This document shows, piece by piece, positions 9,029 through 16,482 of a stretch of 17,270 nt of DNA (position 1 is the first letter of the stretch; each line of letters starts with the position of its first letter). The stretch lies in NCBI GenBank assembly GCA_008501785.1, contig QQUD01000454.1, positions 1 through 17,270 on the forward strand, in the 5' to 3' direction. A program made the position numbers and the translations under genes. Below the pieces are notes generated by a model, which worked only from the letters and a program-made list of their open reading frames with translations, ran no database searches and was not told where the DNA came from. This DNA comes from Chloroflexota bacterium (GTDB taxonomy: Bacteria > Chloroflexota > Anaerolineae > Promineifilales > Promineifilaceae).

Positions 9029-9853
9029 TTACTGAATCGTTGTCGGTGAAGTCTCTGTACGGACTAAAATCGCCCTGGTGATCAGTCGTTCAGCATACTC
9101 ACGATCTACAAAATCCCAGCCAGAACAGGTCACCAGTACAATCTTTTCACCATTAGGCACATATAATAAATCAACGGCTCGCGGATCGGCCCGGAAGATG
9201 CGCTCGACCTGGTAGACATAATCTGTGCCATTTACCCGATAAATCACTTCCTCTCCATGTTTGAGTAAGATCAAATCGGCAAATGGGCCAGAAATTTCTG
9301 GCCAGGGTCGTGTCACATGTCCAATAAAGGCCATCGCCATATCATCACCTGGATGTGTCCCAGTAGAATCCAATAAACCAACCTGAGACCCCAACTCATC
9401 AATCGCCCATTCCCCTTCAACAATTGGCACATCGGTAATTTCCTGGCTTACATTTAAAGATGGAATGATTAAATAGGCATTCGAATGGGGAATTGGGGTG
9501 ACAATATTGTCTGGTTCTTCATTTGGCAAATTTTCAGGAACTGCAGAAGTAATTTCTTGCGCAATTGCTTTGGGGGGTTGGAAAAATGTGGGGGTTTGTG
9601 TTGGGGATACGGCCGTTTCTCCCACCACCTCCGCCACAACCACAACATCTACTACATCAGGCGTCTGTGTTGCCTGCACCACAATCGGCACAGGCTCAGG
9701 TTGCCATCCCACCAAAAAAGATGCCACAAAGTAATAAGTAGCAATTACGACCAACACCGTCATCACCAACAGCCCCAAAATAGCCGCTCCCAGCCATATG
9801 CCTTCCCTTCGTTTTGCCATGTGTGAGGCTTTGTCGTTTGCCATCTTCCTCAT
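9029..9853 (-). CDS. Membrane-anchored sortase
   Basis: A sortase-family cysteine transpeptidase of about 274 residues, held in the membrane by an N-terminal helix (about residues 19-48) with a basic cytoplasmic start (KRREG). A Pro/Thr/Val-rich linker (about 50-125) leads to the catalytic domain. The triad is visible: His179 in AFIGHVTRPW, Cys243 in VLVTCSGWDF (the TLxTC-type motif) and Arg256 in ERLITRA. The family links secreted proteins to the cell surface or to each other after cleavage at a C-terminal sorting signal. The start is uncertain: TTG at 9862, ATG at 9853 or ATG at 9844 are in frame and none has a well-placed ribosome-binding site; I chose 9853. No canonical LPxTG substrate is in the window, but the next two genes upstream encode exported proteins ending in YLPxxxR. 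Confidence 0.85.
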   Translation of the reverse strand: MRKMANDKASHMAKRREGIWLGAAILGLLVMTVLVVIATYYFVASFLVGWQPEPVPIVVQATQTPDVVDVVVVAEVVGETAVSPTQTPTFFQPPKAIAQEITSAVPENLPNEEPDNIVTPIPHSNAYLIIPSLNVSQEITDVPIVEGEWAIDELGSQVGLLDSTGTHPGDDMAMAFIGHVTRPWPEISGPFADLILLKHGEEVIYRVNGTDYVYQVERIFRADPRAVDLLYVPNGEKIVLVTCSGWDFVDREYAERLITRAILVRTETSPTTIQ

Positions 9854-9959
9854 CCCATTCAATATTTTTGGTTATTGTCCACAACAAAAGCAGAAAAAGT
9901 AAAAAGCAAAATCATTCTGAAAACTTTGATCCGCTCATTTTAAGTGATCCGAAAAAAGA

Positions 9960-10045
9960 ATCAAGAAATAACAATCCGCAGATTTCACAAATTTACACAG
10001 ATTTAAAGCACAAACAATCTGTGAAATCTGCGAAATCTGTGGTTA
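9960..10045. repeat. Intergenic dyad repeat of CAGATTTC/GAAATCTG words
   Basis: A perfect 13-bp inverted repeat, CGCAGATTTCACA at 9977-9989 and TGTGAAATCTGCG at 10020-10032, encloses a second pair, CACAGATTT (9997-10005) with AAATCTGTG (10033-10041). Read along the minus strand, the right side is three tandem copies of a nine-base unit, (A/G)CAGATTTC. It fills most of the gap after the C25 peptidase gene. The same vocabulary (CACAGATT/CTGTG) recurs at 13048-13089, which suggests an interspersed intergenic repeat family. It may also act as an RNA hairpin after the peptidase gene. Confidence 0.75.
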
Positions 10046-10091
10046 AAAATTCTGAAAACTTTTTTCATTTTACTTTATAAACCGTTGTTGC

Positions 10092-12962
10092 CTATCTGTT
10101 TACAGCCGGTAAATATAATTGATTCTCCGGTATCTCCTGATTCAAATGCAAATACGGATCCCCCAATAAGGTAAACGTATCTAGCAAATCCCGATGGAAA
10201 TTCCTCAGATTTAATTTTCCTGCTAAGACAGCCTGCCCAATCACTGGATTCCCGTCTATAAGCAATGTTTGGAAAAATCCAGAGGCCAACTCTTGATGAC
10301 CCGTTGCCACACCAAATCCAGTCGATCCCCAAACAGCCACTGCGCCCCCAGTTTCTGACCGTATCAGTTCCTCATCCAATGTCACCAAATCAGGAATGTG
10401 ATACGAACCTGTGAGGCACGTCATCTCTAACACAATTGGTAATCTAGCGCCGTTGTTCAATGAAGCAACATCATCCACGTGTAAAACCGGTATTCCAGAC
10501 CATTGGAATTGCGAGGAGTGACCACTGTATACAATTATCCCGCTGCCTTGATTCCATGTATTCAATAATGAATCATGCAATTCCTCTGCACTGTCTTGCG
10601 TTACGTTCAAATACCATGTCTGCTCAGTCCAGGGAGAATGGACAAATTTCGAGATGAGCGTGTTTGAATGGGCTGCAAAATCACCGGCATCGTCCCCTTT
10701 ATCGGCAACAAAAGGAATACGGCCGTTCCACGGCCCAAATTCTGGGTTCGTTTCATACTGTACAATCTTGTTCACAACCGTTTGCGTTTCACTCAGACTA
10801 TTTACCGGCAATCGACCAATCATCATGTCCGGCAATGTGTCAGTATTGCCACCATCAAACGTCACAAATCGATTATCAACAGGGACTTCACCAATCCATG
10901 GGTCTGCTTCCAGCAAAAAGGGTGCTACCCAGGTTTTGATAGAATCCGCCCGATACTGCTTTGGATCAAACGTCGCATCTCCCACCAACAGCACATATTC
11001 AGGAATCGGATTCCAATTAGCGTACGTATTTGCCAGATAATCATGAATCGCATCTGGCACAGGGAAGCCGCCACCATATTGGTCATAAATCGCCTGTACA
11101 TCTTCTACCACAACTTGCAACCCTTGACTTTGACGCAAGACAACTAAGCTGTTTAGAGCAGGCATAAATGCATCGGGAGAAATAACGATATAGTTTGCCC
11201 CAGTTGTGTTTTCCGTTTGTAGGGTTCGCAACAAACGTATGTTGTCGGGGCTAATGATGCCAGTTAGATTGGCGAGCGCATAATTGTGCGGGCCATTGGA
11301 CGGATCGCCAAATAATACAGTCTTTCCATCTATTATTTCTTCCTCGCCCAACTTGATGGGACTATCGGGATTGGTAACGTCGTAAATACGTAGATCAATT
11401 GTATTCGCTAATCCAACACTGTATTTGTGTTGTGTTGCTTCTCCTGTAAATTGCAGCGCATTGCCAATTTGGGCATCGTTTTGCGAATATCGCACCTGTG
11501 CCGCATCAAACCAAACACCATTGATGGTCACACCTGGGGGGTCTACCAGGGTAAGCGTCATTAGGTTTGTGGGTTGCAAATTTGCCGATGGGATGGTTAA
11601 CGTGCTGGTCACGGCCGTTTTCCCTTCCCAAATCACGCTCCCCACATCAGCCCCATTCCACGTCACATTCACTTGATGGTCCGGGGCTTGCGATGGATTC
11701 GTAAACCCAATAAACCACAAAGTCAATTCGGCATCCACACTGGTGTCAACTGTTGTTAAGGAAATCGAATAATCCCGCTCAGCAATTCCTTGTGACTTAA
11801 AGAAATCCCAGACAAACCGATCTCCGTCTCGTCCGGGCGGCATCGACCCGAAATTAGCATCCGGCATATACAAATCATTCAATTCAATTGTCGTATCTAG
11901 CAGAACTTGTCCCCCGATCAATCCGTCGGGGAATGCAGACTGCGTGCTAATGCGGTCACCAGTTAAATTATCAGCCGTCAGCAAATAAATATCCCCATTA
12001 AACCAACGGCTAAATCGAGGCGCTGCATAAAAAAAGAATTGTTCATTTGCTTCAAATGTGTCATCAGCATCCCCTATCCACTCGATAGGCACTTCTACAC
12101 CATCATGTTTTAGGTGCAAATTTTGGGGATTCGCAGACCCCACCGGAAAGCCAGTTGCCGCCAGGTCAGCATAGGTAACGGCCGTTATCCCCACCTCAGA
12201 TACTTCAATCGCGACAGTTGGAGAACTTGTCGTCTCAGTTTGTATACGGCTTAATAAGGATGCAGCAGGTTTCGATTGAAATCCCGACACCTGCTGCGGA
12301 TTGACCACCATGGATTGCACAGTTTTGAGGAGGGTGTCAGAAACGGCCGTGTTTGCCATTTGCAATGAATCACCCAACAATGCTGACCGTTCTGGCTGAT
12401 TAAACCGTACCCGCACCGACACCTGCTCAGCAACCAGATATGCGCCTTGTTGTGGACGCACCGGGATTAACGTCAGCCGCATCAGCCGCACACCACGCAT
12501 AATTCCCACTTCATCAAGACTCACTAAAGCAGATGCTTGCGGATTTGCATTTGTTACTGGCTGAAAATCACCCCCAATCACTTGACCATCCGCATCGGTA
12601 ATGACACCAGCTGGCATGGGGGCAATCGCCGGTGCGTGCATTAACGGATAAGAAGATTGTTTGAGCGAGATCACTTCAACCGTTGGCTGTGCGCCATCAG
12701 GCACCGCGATTAACTTTGCATCTACAGGTAAAAGGTATTCACCCGGTTCTTCTGTCATCAAGTAATCGGGGATTTCAACATAACTAACCTGCTCCTCAAC
12801 AGAAAATTGAGGTACAGGCACCTGCCAATGTACAAGCATTCCGTCTTCTTCCATGTTGAGTGATGATTGTGAGGTTGTCTTGTCGTGAGCAGATTGAACA
12901 GCGGGACGACCTATGAGGAAAACGGCCGTGACTACCAATAAAAACCATACAGTTCGTTTCAT
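10092..12962 (-). CDS. Exported C25 (gingipain/PorU-like) cysteine peptidase with YLPxxxR tail
   Basis: A 956-residue secreted protein. A signal peptide covers about residues 1-24 (KRTVWFLLVVTAVFLIG, then cleavage near QSA). A beta-rich N-terminal half of about 550 residues follows, then a peptidase family C25 domain from about residue 590. C25 landmarks are LLVGDATFDPK (about 656-666), GRLPVNSLSETQTVV (about 717), catalytic His815 in IVYSGHSSQF and catalytic Cys849 in LEMTCLTGSY. The layout resembles the gingipain family and PorU, the peptidase that works as sortase of Bacteroidota type IX secretion. No other type IX component is visible, so that role is not claimed. The chain ends in QLYLPAVNR, very like the tail of the neighbouring exported protein. 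The ATG start has a poor ribosome-binding site. Four ACGGCCGT sites encode Thr-Ala-Val and one Gly-Arg. Confidence 0.87.
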   Translation of the reverse strand: MKRTVWFLLVVTAVFLIGRPAVQSAHDKTTSQSSLNMEEDGMLVHWQVPVPQFSVEEQVSYVEIPDYLMTEEPGEYLLPVDAKLIAVPDGAQPTVEVISLKQSSYPLMHAPAIAPMPAGVITDADGQVIGGDFQPVTNANPQASALVSLDEVGIMRGVRLMRLTLIPVRPQQGAYLVAEQVSVRVRFNQPERSALLGDSLQMANTAVSDTLLKTVQSMVVNPQQVSGFQSKPAASLLSRIQTETTSSPTVAIEVSEVGITAVTYADLAATGFPVGSANPQNLHLKHDGVEVPIEWIGDADDTFEANEQFFFYAAPRFSRWFNGDIYLLTADNLTGDRISTQSAFPDGLIGGQVLLDTTIELNDLYMPDANFGSMPPGRDGDRFVWDFFKSQGIAERDYSISLTTVDTSVDAELTLWFIGFTNPSQAPDHQVNVTWNGADVGSVIWEGKTAVTSTLTIPSANLQPTNLMTLTLVDPPGVTINGVWFDAAQVRYSQNDAQIGNALQFTGEATQHKYSVGLANTIDLRIYDVTNPDSPIKLGEEEIIDGKTVLFGDPSNGPHNYALANLTGIISPDNIRLLRTLQTENTTGANYIVISPDAFMPALNSLVVLRQSQGLQVVVEDVQAIYDQYGGGFPVPDAIHDYLANTYANWNPIPEYVLLVGDATFDPKQYRADSIKTWVAPFLLEADPWIGEVPVDNRFVTFDGGNTDTLPDMMIGRLPVNSLSETQTVVNKIVQYETNPEFGPWNGRIPFVADKGDDAGDFAAHSNTLISKFVHSPWTEQTWYLNVTQDSAEELHDSLLNTWNQGSGIIVYSGHSSQFQWSGIPVLHVDDVASLNNGARLPIVLEMTCLTGSYHIPDLVTLDEELIRSETGGAVAVWGSTGFGVATGHQELASGFFQTLLIDGNPVIGQAVLAGKLNLRNFHRDLLDTFTLLGDPYLHLNQEIPENQLYLPAVNR

Positions 12963-13040
12963 ATAATATCTTAAAATACACCCTACATACTTTCAGCAGC
13001 TTTGTTCCCAATTAGATATTCTAATCTTTAGCGCATAGAT

Positions 13041-13090
13041 TAAAAAAATAAACACAGATTTTTCAATTTTCTGTAAAACCTGTGTTTATC
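13041..13090 (-). terminator. Probable intrinsic terminator after the exported Fn3-like protein gene
   Basis: On the minus strand a 10-bp stem is formed by ATAAACACAG (from 13089-13080) and CTGTGTTTAT (from 13057-13048) with a 22-nt loop. It is followed directly by a run of seven T, and it lies 43 bp past the stop codon. The stem is AT-rich, so termination may be weak. Its sequence words match the repeat at 9960-10045. Confidence 0.55.
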
Positions 13091-13132
13091 TACGTTCATA
13101 CAATTTTTTATTTGAAGAATAAGTAATACAGC

Positions 13133-14617
13133 TTACCGTGATATTAAAGGCAAATACTGATTTTGGGAACGAGAAACTAGCACCTGTATTGGATCATGCA
13201 GCGTCGTTCCTTCCTCTGTATCTATATCTTCCAACCAGTAATACCATGTTCCAAATTCAGGGGCCACATCATCAAATTGGTACACAGCCCCCTTACTCCC
13301 ATTCATATTAGAAGTAACAAACCCTATTTGCTCGGCGTCAGAGAATATATCTGTATCTGAGCGATACAACTTAAAACCGAAGTTGTTTTCTTCAACGGCC
13401 GTTTCCCAATTCAATGTCACCTGCTTTTCCGGAGCTGCATGACCCGTAAAAGAAATAAGGTCAACAGCCGTTGTCGTTGGGCGTCGTATACGGAGCATAT
13501 ACAAATTCCACATACCACTTGCCTTATATTCATTGGTAGGAGGATTCGTCGTATTATTTGCGTGATCTCCCGATTCAATCTGAAAACAAGCCCAACTATC
13601 ACCCTGAGGCACATTTACACCAGCAGTCATGCTAAACGTATCCCACTCTAACCCATCCATACTTTGGAGAGGATACATCCCAACAGTGTTTAATCCTTTT
13701 GCATTTGGCCTATCAACATTAGCCAACCTCGGCAACTGATCAGAACCATTCGTTTCAGTCAATGGCGGTTTGCCAGTACCATTTCCAACTTCATACCAAA
13801 TCGCATTGCTTCGATAGCGGGTTTGAGCAAGTGAAGTCGAATGATAATAATCCACACCAGATACCATTTGTACCACATCTGCAACACGATCCACCGTATC
13901 GGCCGTAAAATCAGTACAATGCACTAAACTATGCGGGCCCCTTGGTGAAGTTAGGTAATCGCCATAAAATGAATCCATACCTTGATAAACAACCAACTCA
14001 CCTTCAGGCTCATTTGGGTGAGAGTAAACTATCCAAATACCCACACCGAAATTAAGATCATTCGTTTTGGATGAAGTGGCATGATTATGATCTGAGACAT
14101 TAAACGTTATGGTTCCCGACAAATTTGTTGTGGCGGTTAATATATTAGTGATGTCTACAGTTTCATGATGTAAATTGACACCAGTCGCCCAAGGATTTTG
14201 GATAAATTGCTTATCTGCTCCCAGCAAACCCTGATCAATATTATTAACCTTTAACCTTACCCCATTCGGATCAACATTACTGCTTTTACCGGTCCAAATT
14301 AACCGAGATTTTTCTATGACAGCATTGGGTGGGATCGTTAACGTAAAGGTCGTTTCACCTGTCCAAAATGTTGGATCAGCAGGGGCAACAAATGGATCAC
14401 CTCTTGTACCACCGCCTCCCGCAACAAAACCGAATTTACCAGTGTCTCGAAATTCCTCCTCAAAATCAGCATCAGCTCGCACCGATGACACATCATGAGA
14501 AACCAATAAACTAACAGTAAATATTAAAAAGAAAAATAGGGAAAGCCAGCTCACCAGCCCAATAGAAATCTTTCCTAATTGGATGGATCCAATTAATCGT
14601 TTTACAAATGGCAGCAT
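13133..14617 (-). CDS. Exported beta-rich protein with Fn3-like module and YLPxxxR tail
   Basis: A 494-residue protein of unknown function. A signal peptide or anchor lies at about residues 17-40 (ISIGLVSWLSLFFFLIFTVSLLVS). The middle (about 60-380) is rich in Thr, Asn and Gly, with short beta-strand-like stretches such as WTGETTFTLTIPPNA and GTITFNVSDHNHAT, like a surface adhesin or appendage subunit; I recognise no named domain. Residues 382-480 form a compact Fn3-like module, with VTLNWETAVEENNFGFKLYR and WYYWLEDIDTEEGTTLHDP, of a kind I associate with exported Chloroflexota proteins. The last residues are NQYLPLISR. I chose the internal ATG at 14617 because GGAGG lies 8 nt before it and the signal peptide then starts with MLPFVKR; an in-frame ATG at 14647 would add ten residues. 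The nearby peptidase and sortase genes suggest processing or surface attachment. Confidence 0.72.
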   Translation of the reverse strand: MLPFVKRLIGSIQLGKISIGLVSWLSLFFFLIFTVSLLVSHDVSSVRADADFEEEFRDTGKFGFVAGGGGTRGDPFVAPADPTFWTGETTFTLTIPPNAVIEKSRLIWTGKSSNVDPNGVRLKVNNIDQGLLGADKQFIQNPWATGVNLHHETVDITNILTATTNLSGTITFNVSDHNHATSSKTNDLNFGVGIWIVYSHPNEPEGELVVYQGMDSFYGDYLTSPRGPHSLVHCTDFTADTVDRVADVVQMVSGVDYYHSTSLAQTRYRSNAIWYEVGNGTGKPPLTETNGSDQLPRLANVDRPNAKGLNTVGMYPLQSMDGLEWDTFSMTAGVNVPQGDSWACFQIESGDHANNTTNPPTNEYKASGMWNLYMLRIRRPTTTAVDLISFTGHAAPEKQVTLNWETAVEENNFGFKLYRSDTDIFSDAEQIGFVTSNMNGSKGAVYQFDDVAPEFGTWYYWLEDIDTEEGTTLHDPIQVLVSRSQNQYLPLISR

Positions 14618-14910
14618 CTCACTATCCTCCAAACTCTTCCGGTACATCTTGCATACGTCTGATTCCGGAGATTGTTACTTCCACGTCCCGATAAATAAAT
14701 ACAAATAAAATGGGACATTCACTTATTACAATACATCAATAAAAAAGTCATCTCGTGGTTGTGATTGAATTATGCCGATGTTGAGACGTTATTATATTGG
14801 ATCGACTACGATTATGAATATTGTAAAAGTATAACTAAATATCCTTACAATAGATATTAAAAAATTTACAGGCCTGCCAGGTGTTTATGAAACACATCAA
14901 CTTTTAGCAA
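14618..14910. other. 293-bp gap between the Fn3-like gene and the HTH-repeat gene
   Basis: No gene is visible. The region is AT-rich. It holds the GGAGG site of the exported protein gene (14626-14630, complement) and, after the stop of the HTH-repeat gene, a small hairpin GTGTTT-ATG-AAACAC (14881-14895) followed on the minus strand by CAGGCCTG and a T6 run. That could be a weak terminator. A promoter for the exported protein must lie here or upstream, but none stands out. Confidence 0.4.
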
Positions 14911-15711
14911 TTACTCTTCAGGAGAGTCTCCCTTCACACGCTGTTTTAATTGCTCTGCCTGAAATTGCAGCGAGTAATTAATCATATACCACATCCCCTT
15001 CCACGTGTCTGGATCCATCCAATCTTCCTTAGATGTGCCTTGCAAATTGTTGTAGAGGTCTTTAGCCAGGTCTGGGGTAAGCCGATCAATGCTTTGCTTC
15101 ATTATGCCAATGAGAGTATCTGGTTTCAGTGGTTTCGGCAGTTGCTCATTCATTTTATCTTTGACTTGATTTGCCTGGAATCGGGCCGAATAGTTGAGCA
15201 TGTAGGCCATCCCCTTCCACGTTTCCAGGTCTTTTAAATCCTCTACAGTCATATCCTGGAAGCTTTCGAGAATGCCCGACTGCACATCTGGGGTGAGCTG
15301 CATCAAGTTTTCTCGGATCATGGTAAGCAACTGCAATGGCGAATAGGGAGATTGATTGGATTCAGGCAAGGTAGTCTTAAGTTCGGAGAGCAAGCCATCT
15401 AATTCGGACACAAGGTCTTGTAAACGGCCGTCTTCACCCCCCTCATCCACATCTGCACGTTCAACAGCTTCCGCTACCGAACTTGCCTCTACTCCGGGAA
15501 ACACTGCCAATCCAACCTTGCCAAACTTACTGCGAATGTATTTCACCTGACCCACTGTGAGATTCGTTAAAACGGCCGTTTCCGCCTGCGATTTCCCTTC
15601 ATCCAAAGCCAACAGCGCCGACGCACGTTGTGCCTGCACATCAGCGTCACCCGCAATCTGACCTAAGGCATTTCGTTCTGATTCCGTCAACAGTTGATTT
15701 TTAGATGCCAT
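14911..15711 (-). CDS. HTH protein with duplicated 'TWKGM' helical repeat, function unknown
   Basis: A 266-residue cytoplasmic protein with no name I can give. Residues about 8-70 look like the helix-turn-helix at the start of IS630-type transposases and related regulators (LTESERNALGQIA, QRASALLALDEGKSQ, LTVGQVKYIRSKFGKVGL). An acidic linker follows (about 75-120). The rest is two gapless copies of a helical unit of about 58 residues, 72 residues apart (about 130-187 and 202-259). I count about 23 identities by eye; shared words are LTPD, TWKGM-x-YM, NYS and FQA-x-Q-x-K. No transposase catalytic domain is present. I chose ATG at 15711 (AAGGAA 10 nt upstream); TTG at 15738 is in frame. It is divergent from the phasin-like gene, so a regulatory or partner role with those genes is possible but unproven. 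Confidence 0.7.
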   Translation of the reverse strand: MASKNQLLTESERNALGQIAGDADVQAQRASALLALDEGKSQAETAVLTNLTVGQVKYIRSKFGKVGLAVFPGVEASSVAEAVERADVDEGGEDGRLQDLVSELDGLLSELKTTLPESNQSPYSPLQLLTMIRENLMQLTPDVQSGILESFQDMTVEDLKDLETWKGMAYMLNYSARFQANQVKDKMNEQLPKPLKPDTLIGIMKQSIDRLTPDLAKDLYNNLQGTSKEDWMDPDTWKGMWYMINYSLQFQAEQLKQRVKGDSPEE

Positions 15712-15733
15712 AATTCGCACATTCCTTTTACTG

Positions 15734-15750
15734 GGCAAGCACTACTTGCC
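15734..15750. promoter_or_regulatory. Dyad GGCAAG-N5-CTTGCC in the leader of the HTH-repeat gene
   Basis: Two perfect 6-bp arms (15734-15739 and 15745-15750) are separated by five bases, about 23 bp before the chosen ATG. It may be an operator for the encoded HTH protein or an RNA hairpin near the ribosome-binding site. There is no direct evidence for either. Confidence 0.4.
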
Positions 15751-15819
15751 TGGTTTTATTAAACAGACAGGGGCTATATTGTTTAAATTTATGTACAGTT
15801 CAATCATCCCAACAAACCT

Positions 15820-15825
15820 ATTATA
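15820..15825 (-). promoter_or_regulatory. Possible -10 of the HTH-repeat gene
   Basis: The minus strand reads TATAAT here, about 110 bp before the chosen start. The candidate -35 is TCTACA, 16-17 nt upstream, which matches the consensus only partly. It is back to back with the plus-strand promoter at 15854-15882. Confidence 0.4.
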
Positions 15826-15853
15826 CAAAATTTCGTATATTTGTAGAATTGCA

Positions 15854-15882
15854 TTGACTTTCATTTTTGCCTGTATTATAGT
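15854..15882 (+). promoter_or_regulatory. Sigma70-like promoter of the phasin-like gene
   Basis: TTGACT at 15854-15859 and TATAGT at 15877-15882 are separated by exactly 17 bp. Each hexamer differs from consensus at one position. A transcript would start near 15889, giving a leader of about 175 nt that contains the repeat-like block at 15953-16012. A second TATAAT at 15891-15896 lacks a good -35. Confidence 0.65.
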
Positions 15883-15952
15883 AATTTTCATATAATGCAC
15901 CGCGTCATGATGGTGAAGTAAAATTTATAAAGAATATCGGAATTAAGAAATG

Positions 15953-16012
15953 CCACCTAAAGACACGAATTCGCAAAGAGAAATAATCTTAGCGTCTTTG
16001 CCCCTTTGCGTG
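15953..16012. repeat. Repeat-like block with CGCAAAG/CTTTGCG words
   Basis: The arms CGCAAAG (15972-15978) and CTTTGCG (16004-16010) are inverted. The right side adds a second CTTTGC (15996-16001), and AAAGAC before the left arm mirrors GTCTTTG on the right. The wording (TTAGCGTCTTTGCCCCTTTGCG) resembles interspersed intergenic filler repeats I recall from some cyanobacterial and Chloroflexota genomes; this memory is not verified. It lies in the leader of the phasin-like gene. Confidence 0.5.
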
Positions 16013-16064
16013 ACATAAAATCCATTTCGACAATGTCTATTTTAGACAAATAGGGGATGATCTG

Positions 16065-16439
16065 ATGGCTGACAAAATTAATGTAGAAGAAGAAGTCACC
16101 GAAGCATCGCAGGATTTCTTGAAAGGTGTACGCCGCGTACTAATGGCAGGGCTTGGCGCAGTTACCCTGGCACAAGAAGAAGTAGAAGGGTTCGTAAGCA
16201 AACTGGTTGATCGAGGTGAAATTGCCGAAAAAGACGGCCGTAAACTCATCGACGAACTGCTAGATAAACGCAAAAAGCGGGCAACAGAAAGCAGTAAACG
16301 TGTTGAAGTTGAAATCGAACAGCGTATGGACAGTTTACTGAGCCGCATGAATATCCCTTCTAAAAAAGATATTGACACATTAAGCCAAAAAGTTTCCGAG
16401 TTAACCAAAAAAGTAGATGAGCTGAAAAAAAACGGCTAA
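16065..16439 (+). CDS. Phasin-like (PhaF/PHA granule-associated family) protein
   Basis: A 124-residue helical protein of the family named for polyhydroxyalkanoate granule-associated proteins (PF05597-like). It has an amphipathic N-terminal helix with a short hydrophobic stretch, RRVLMAGLGAVTLAQEEVEGF (23-43), then LVDRGEIAEKDGRKLIDELL (47-66), a Lys/Arg/Glu-rich helix, and a C-terminal heptad-like coiled coil, IPSKKDIDTLSQKVSELTKKVDEL (97-120). Classical phasins coat storage granules. Many short relatives occur in bacteria without known granules, so granule binding is only a suggestion here. AGGGG lies 8 nt before the ATG, a good promoter lies upstream and a strong terminator follows, so it is probably monocistronic. 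The two C-terminal modules reappear in the next gene. One ACGGCCGT site encodes Asp-Gly-Arg. Confidence 0.78.
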   Translation: MADKINVEEEVTEASQDFLKGVRRVLMAGLGAVTLAQEEVEGFVSKLVDRGEIAEKDGRKLIDELLDKRKKRATESSKRVEVEIEQRMDSLLSRMNIPSKKDIDTLSQKVSELTKKVDELKKNG

Positions 16440-16482
16440 CTTTCATCACTTTTAACGAAATCAGCACCCAATTTTTATAATC

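Larger units (their letters stand above)
15712..16064. other. Divergent 353-bp control region
   Basis: No coding region is seen. It separates the minus-strand HTH-repeat gene from the plus-strand phasin-like gene and carries the elements listed separately: a hairpin/dyad at 15734-15750, a possible minus-strand -10 at 15820-15825, a good plus-strand promoter at 15854-15882, a repeat-like block at 15953-16012 and an AGGGG ribosome-binding site ending 8 nt before the phasin-like gene. Confidence 0.6.

Noticed and set aside
9485..9826. Plus-strand open frames over the sortase linker region
   Set aside because: They mirror the repetitive Pro/Thr/Val codons of the sortase linker. The translations are His/Asn/Arg-rich low-complexity sequence with no start signal.
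9960..10045. CRISPR-like repeats
   Set aside because: The units are 9 bp, contiguous and part of a dyad. There are no regular spacers and no cas genes.
10654..11147. Long plus-strand open frames opposite the C25 peptidase gene
   Set aside because: They lie fully inside a well-supported minus-strand gene, have biased composition and show no recognisable motif or ribosome-binding site.
10092..12962. A full type IX secretion system
   Set aside because: The C25 domain resembles PorU, but no other type IX component is visible and the host does not look like a Bacteroidota. Only the peptidase family is claimed.
13133..13160. LPxTG-type sortase signal in the tail NQYLPLISR
   Set aside because: There is no Thr-Gly and no membrane helix plus basic tail after it. 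The tail is reported only as a possible different signal.
14881..14895. Intrinsic terminator after the HTH-repeat gene
   Set aside because: The 6-bp stem is AT-rich and the T-run begins about 17 nt after it, so it is too weak to call. It is noted only in the gap description.
14911..15711. Transposase
   Set aside because: Only the N-terminal helix-turn-helix resembles transposases. The DDE catalytic region is absent and no terminal inverted repeats were seen.
16037..16408. 123-codon minus-strand frame over the phasin-like gene
   Set aside because: It is a Ser-rich antisense shadow of a Lys/Glu-rich coding region, with no ribosome-binding site.
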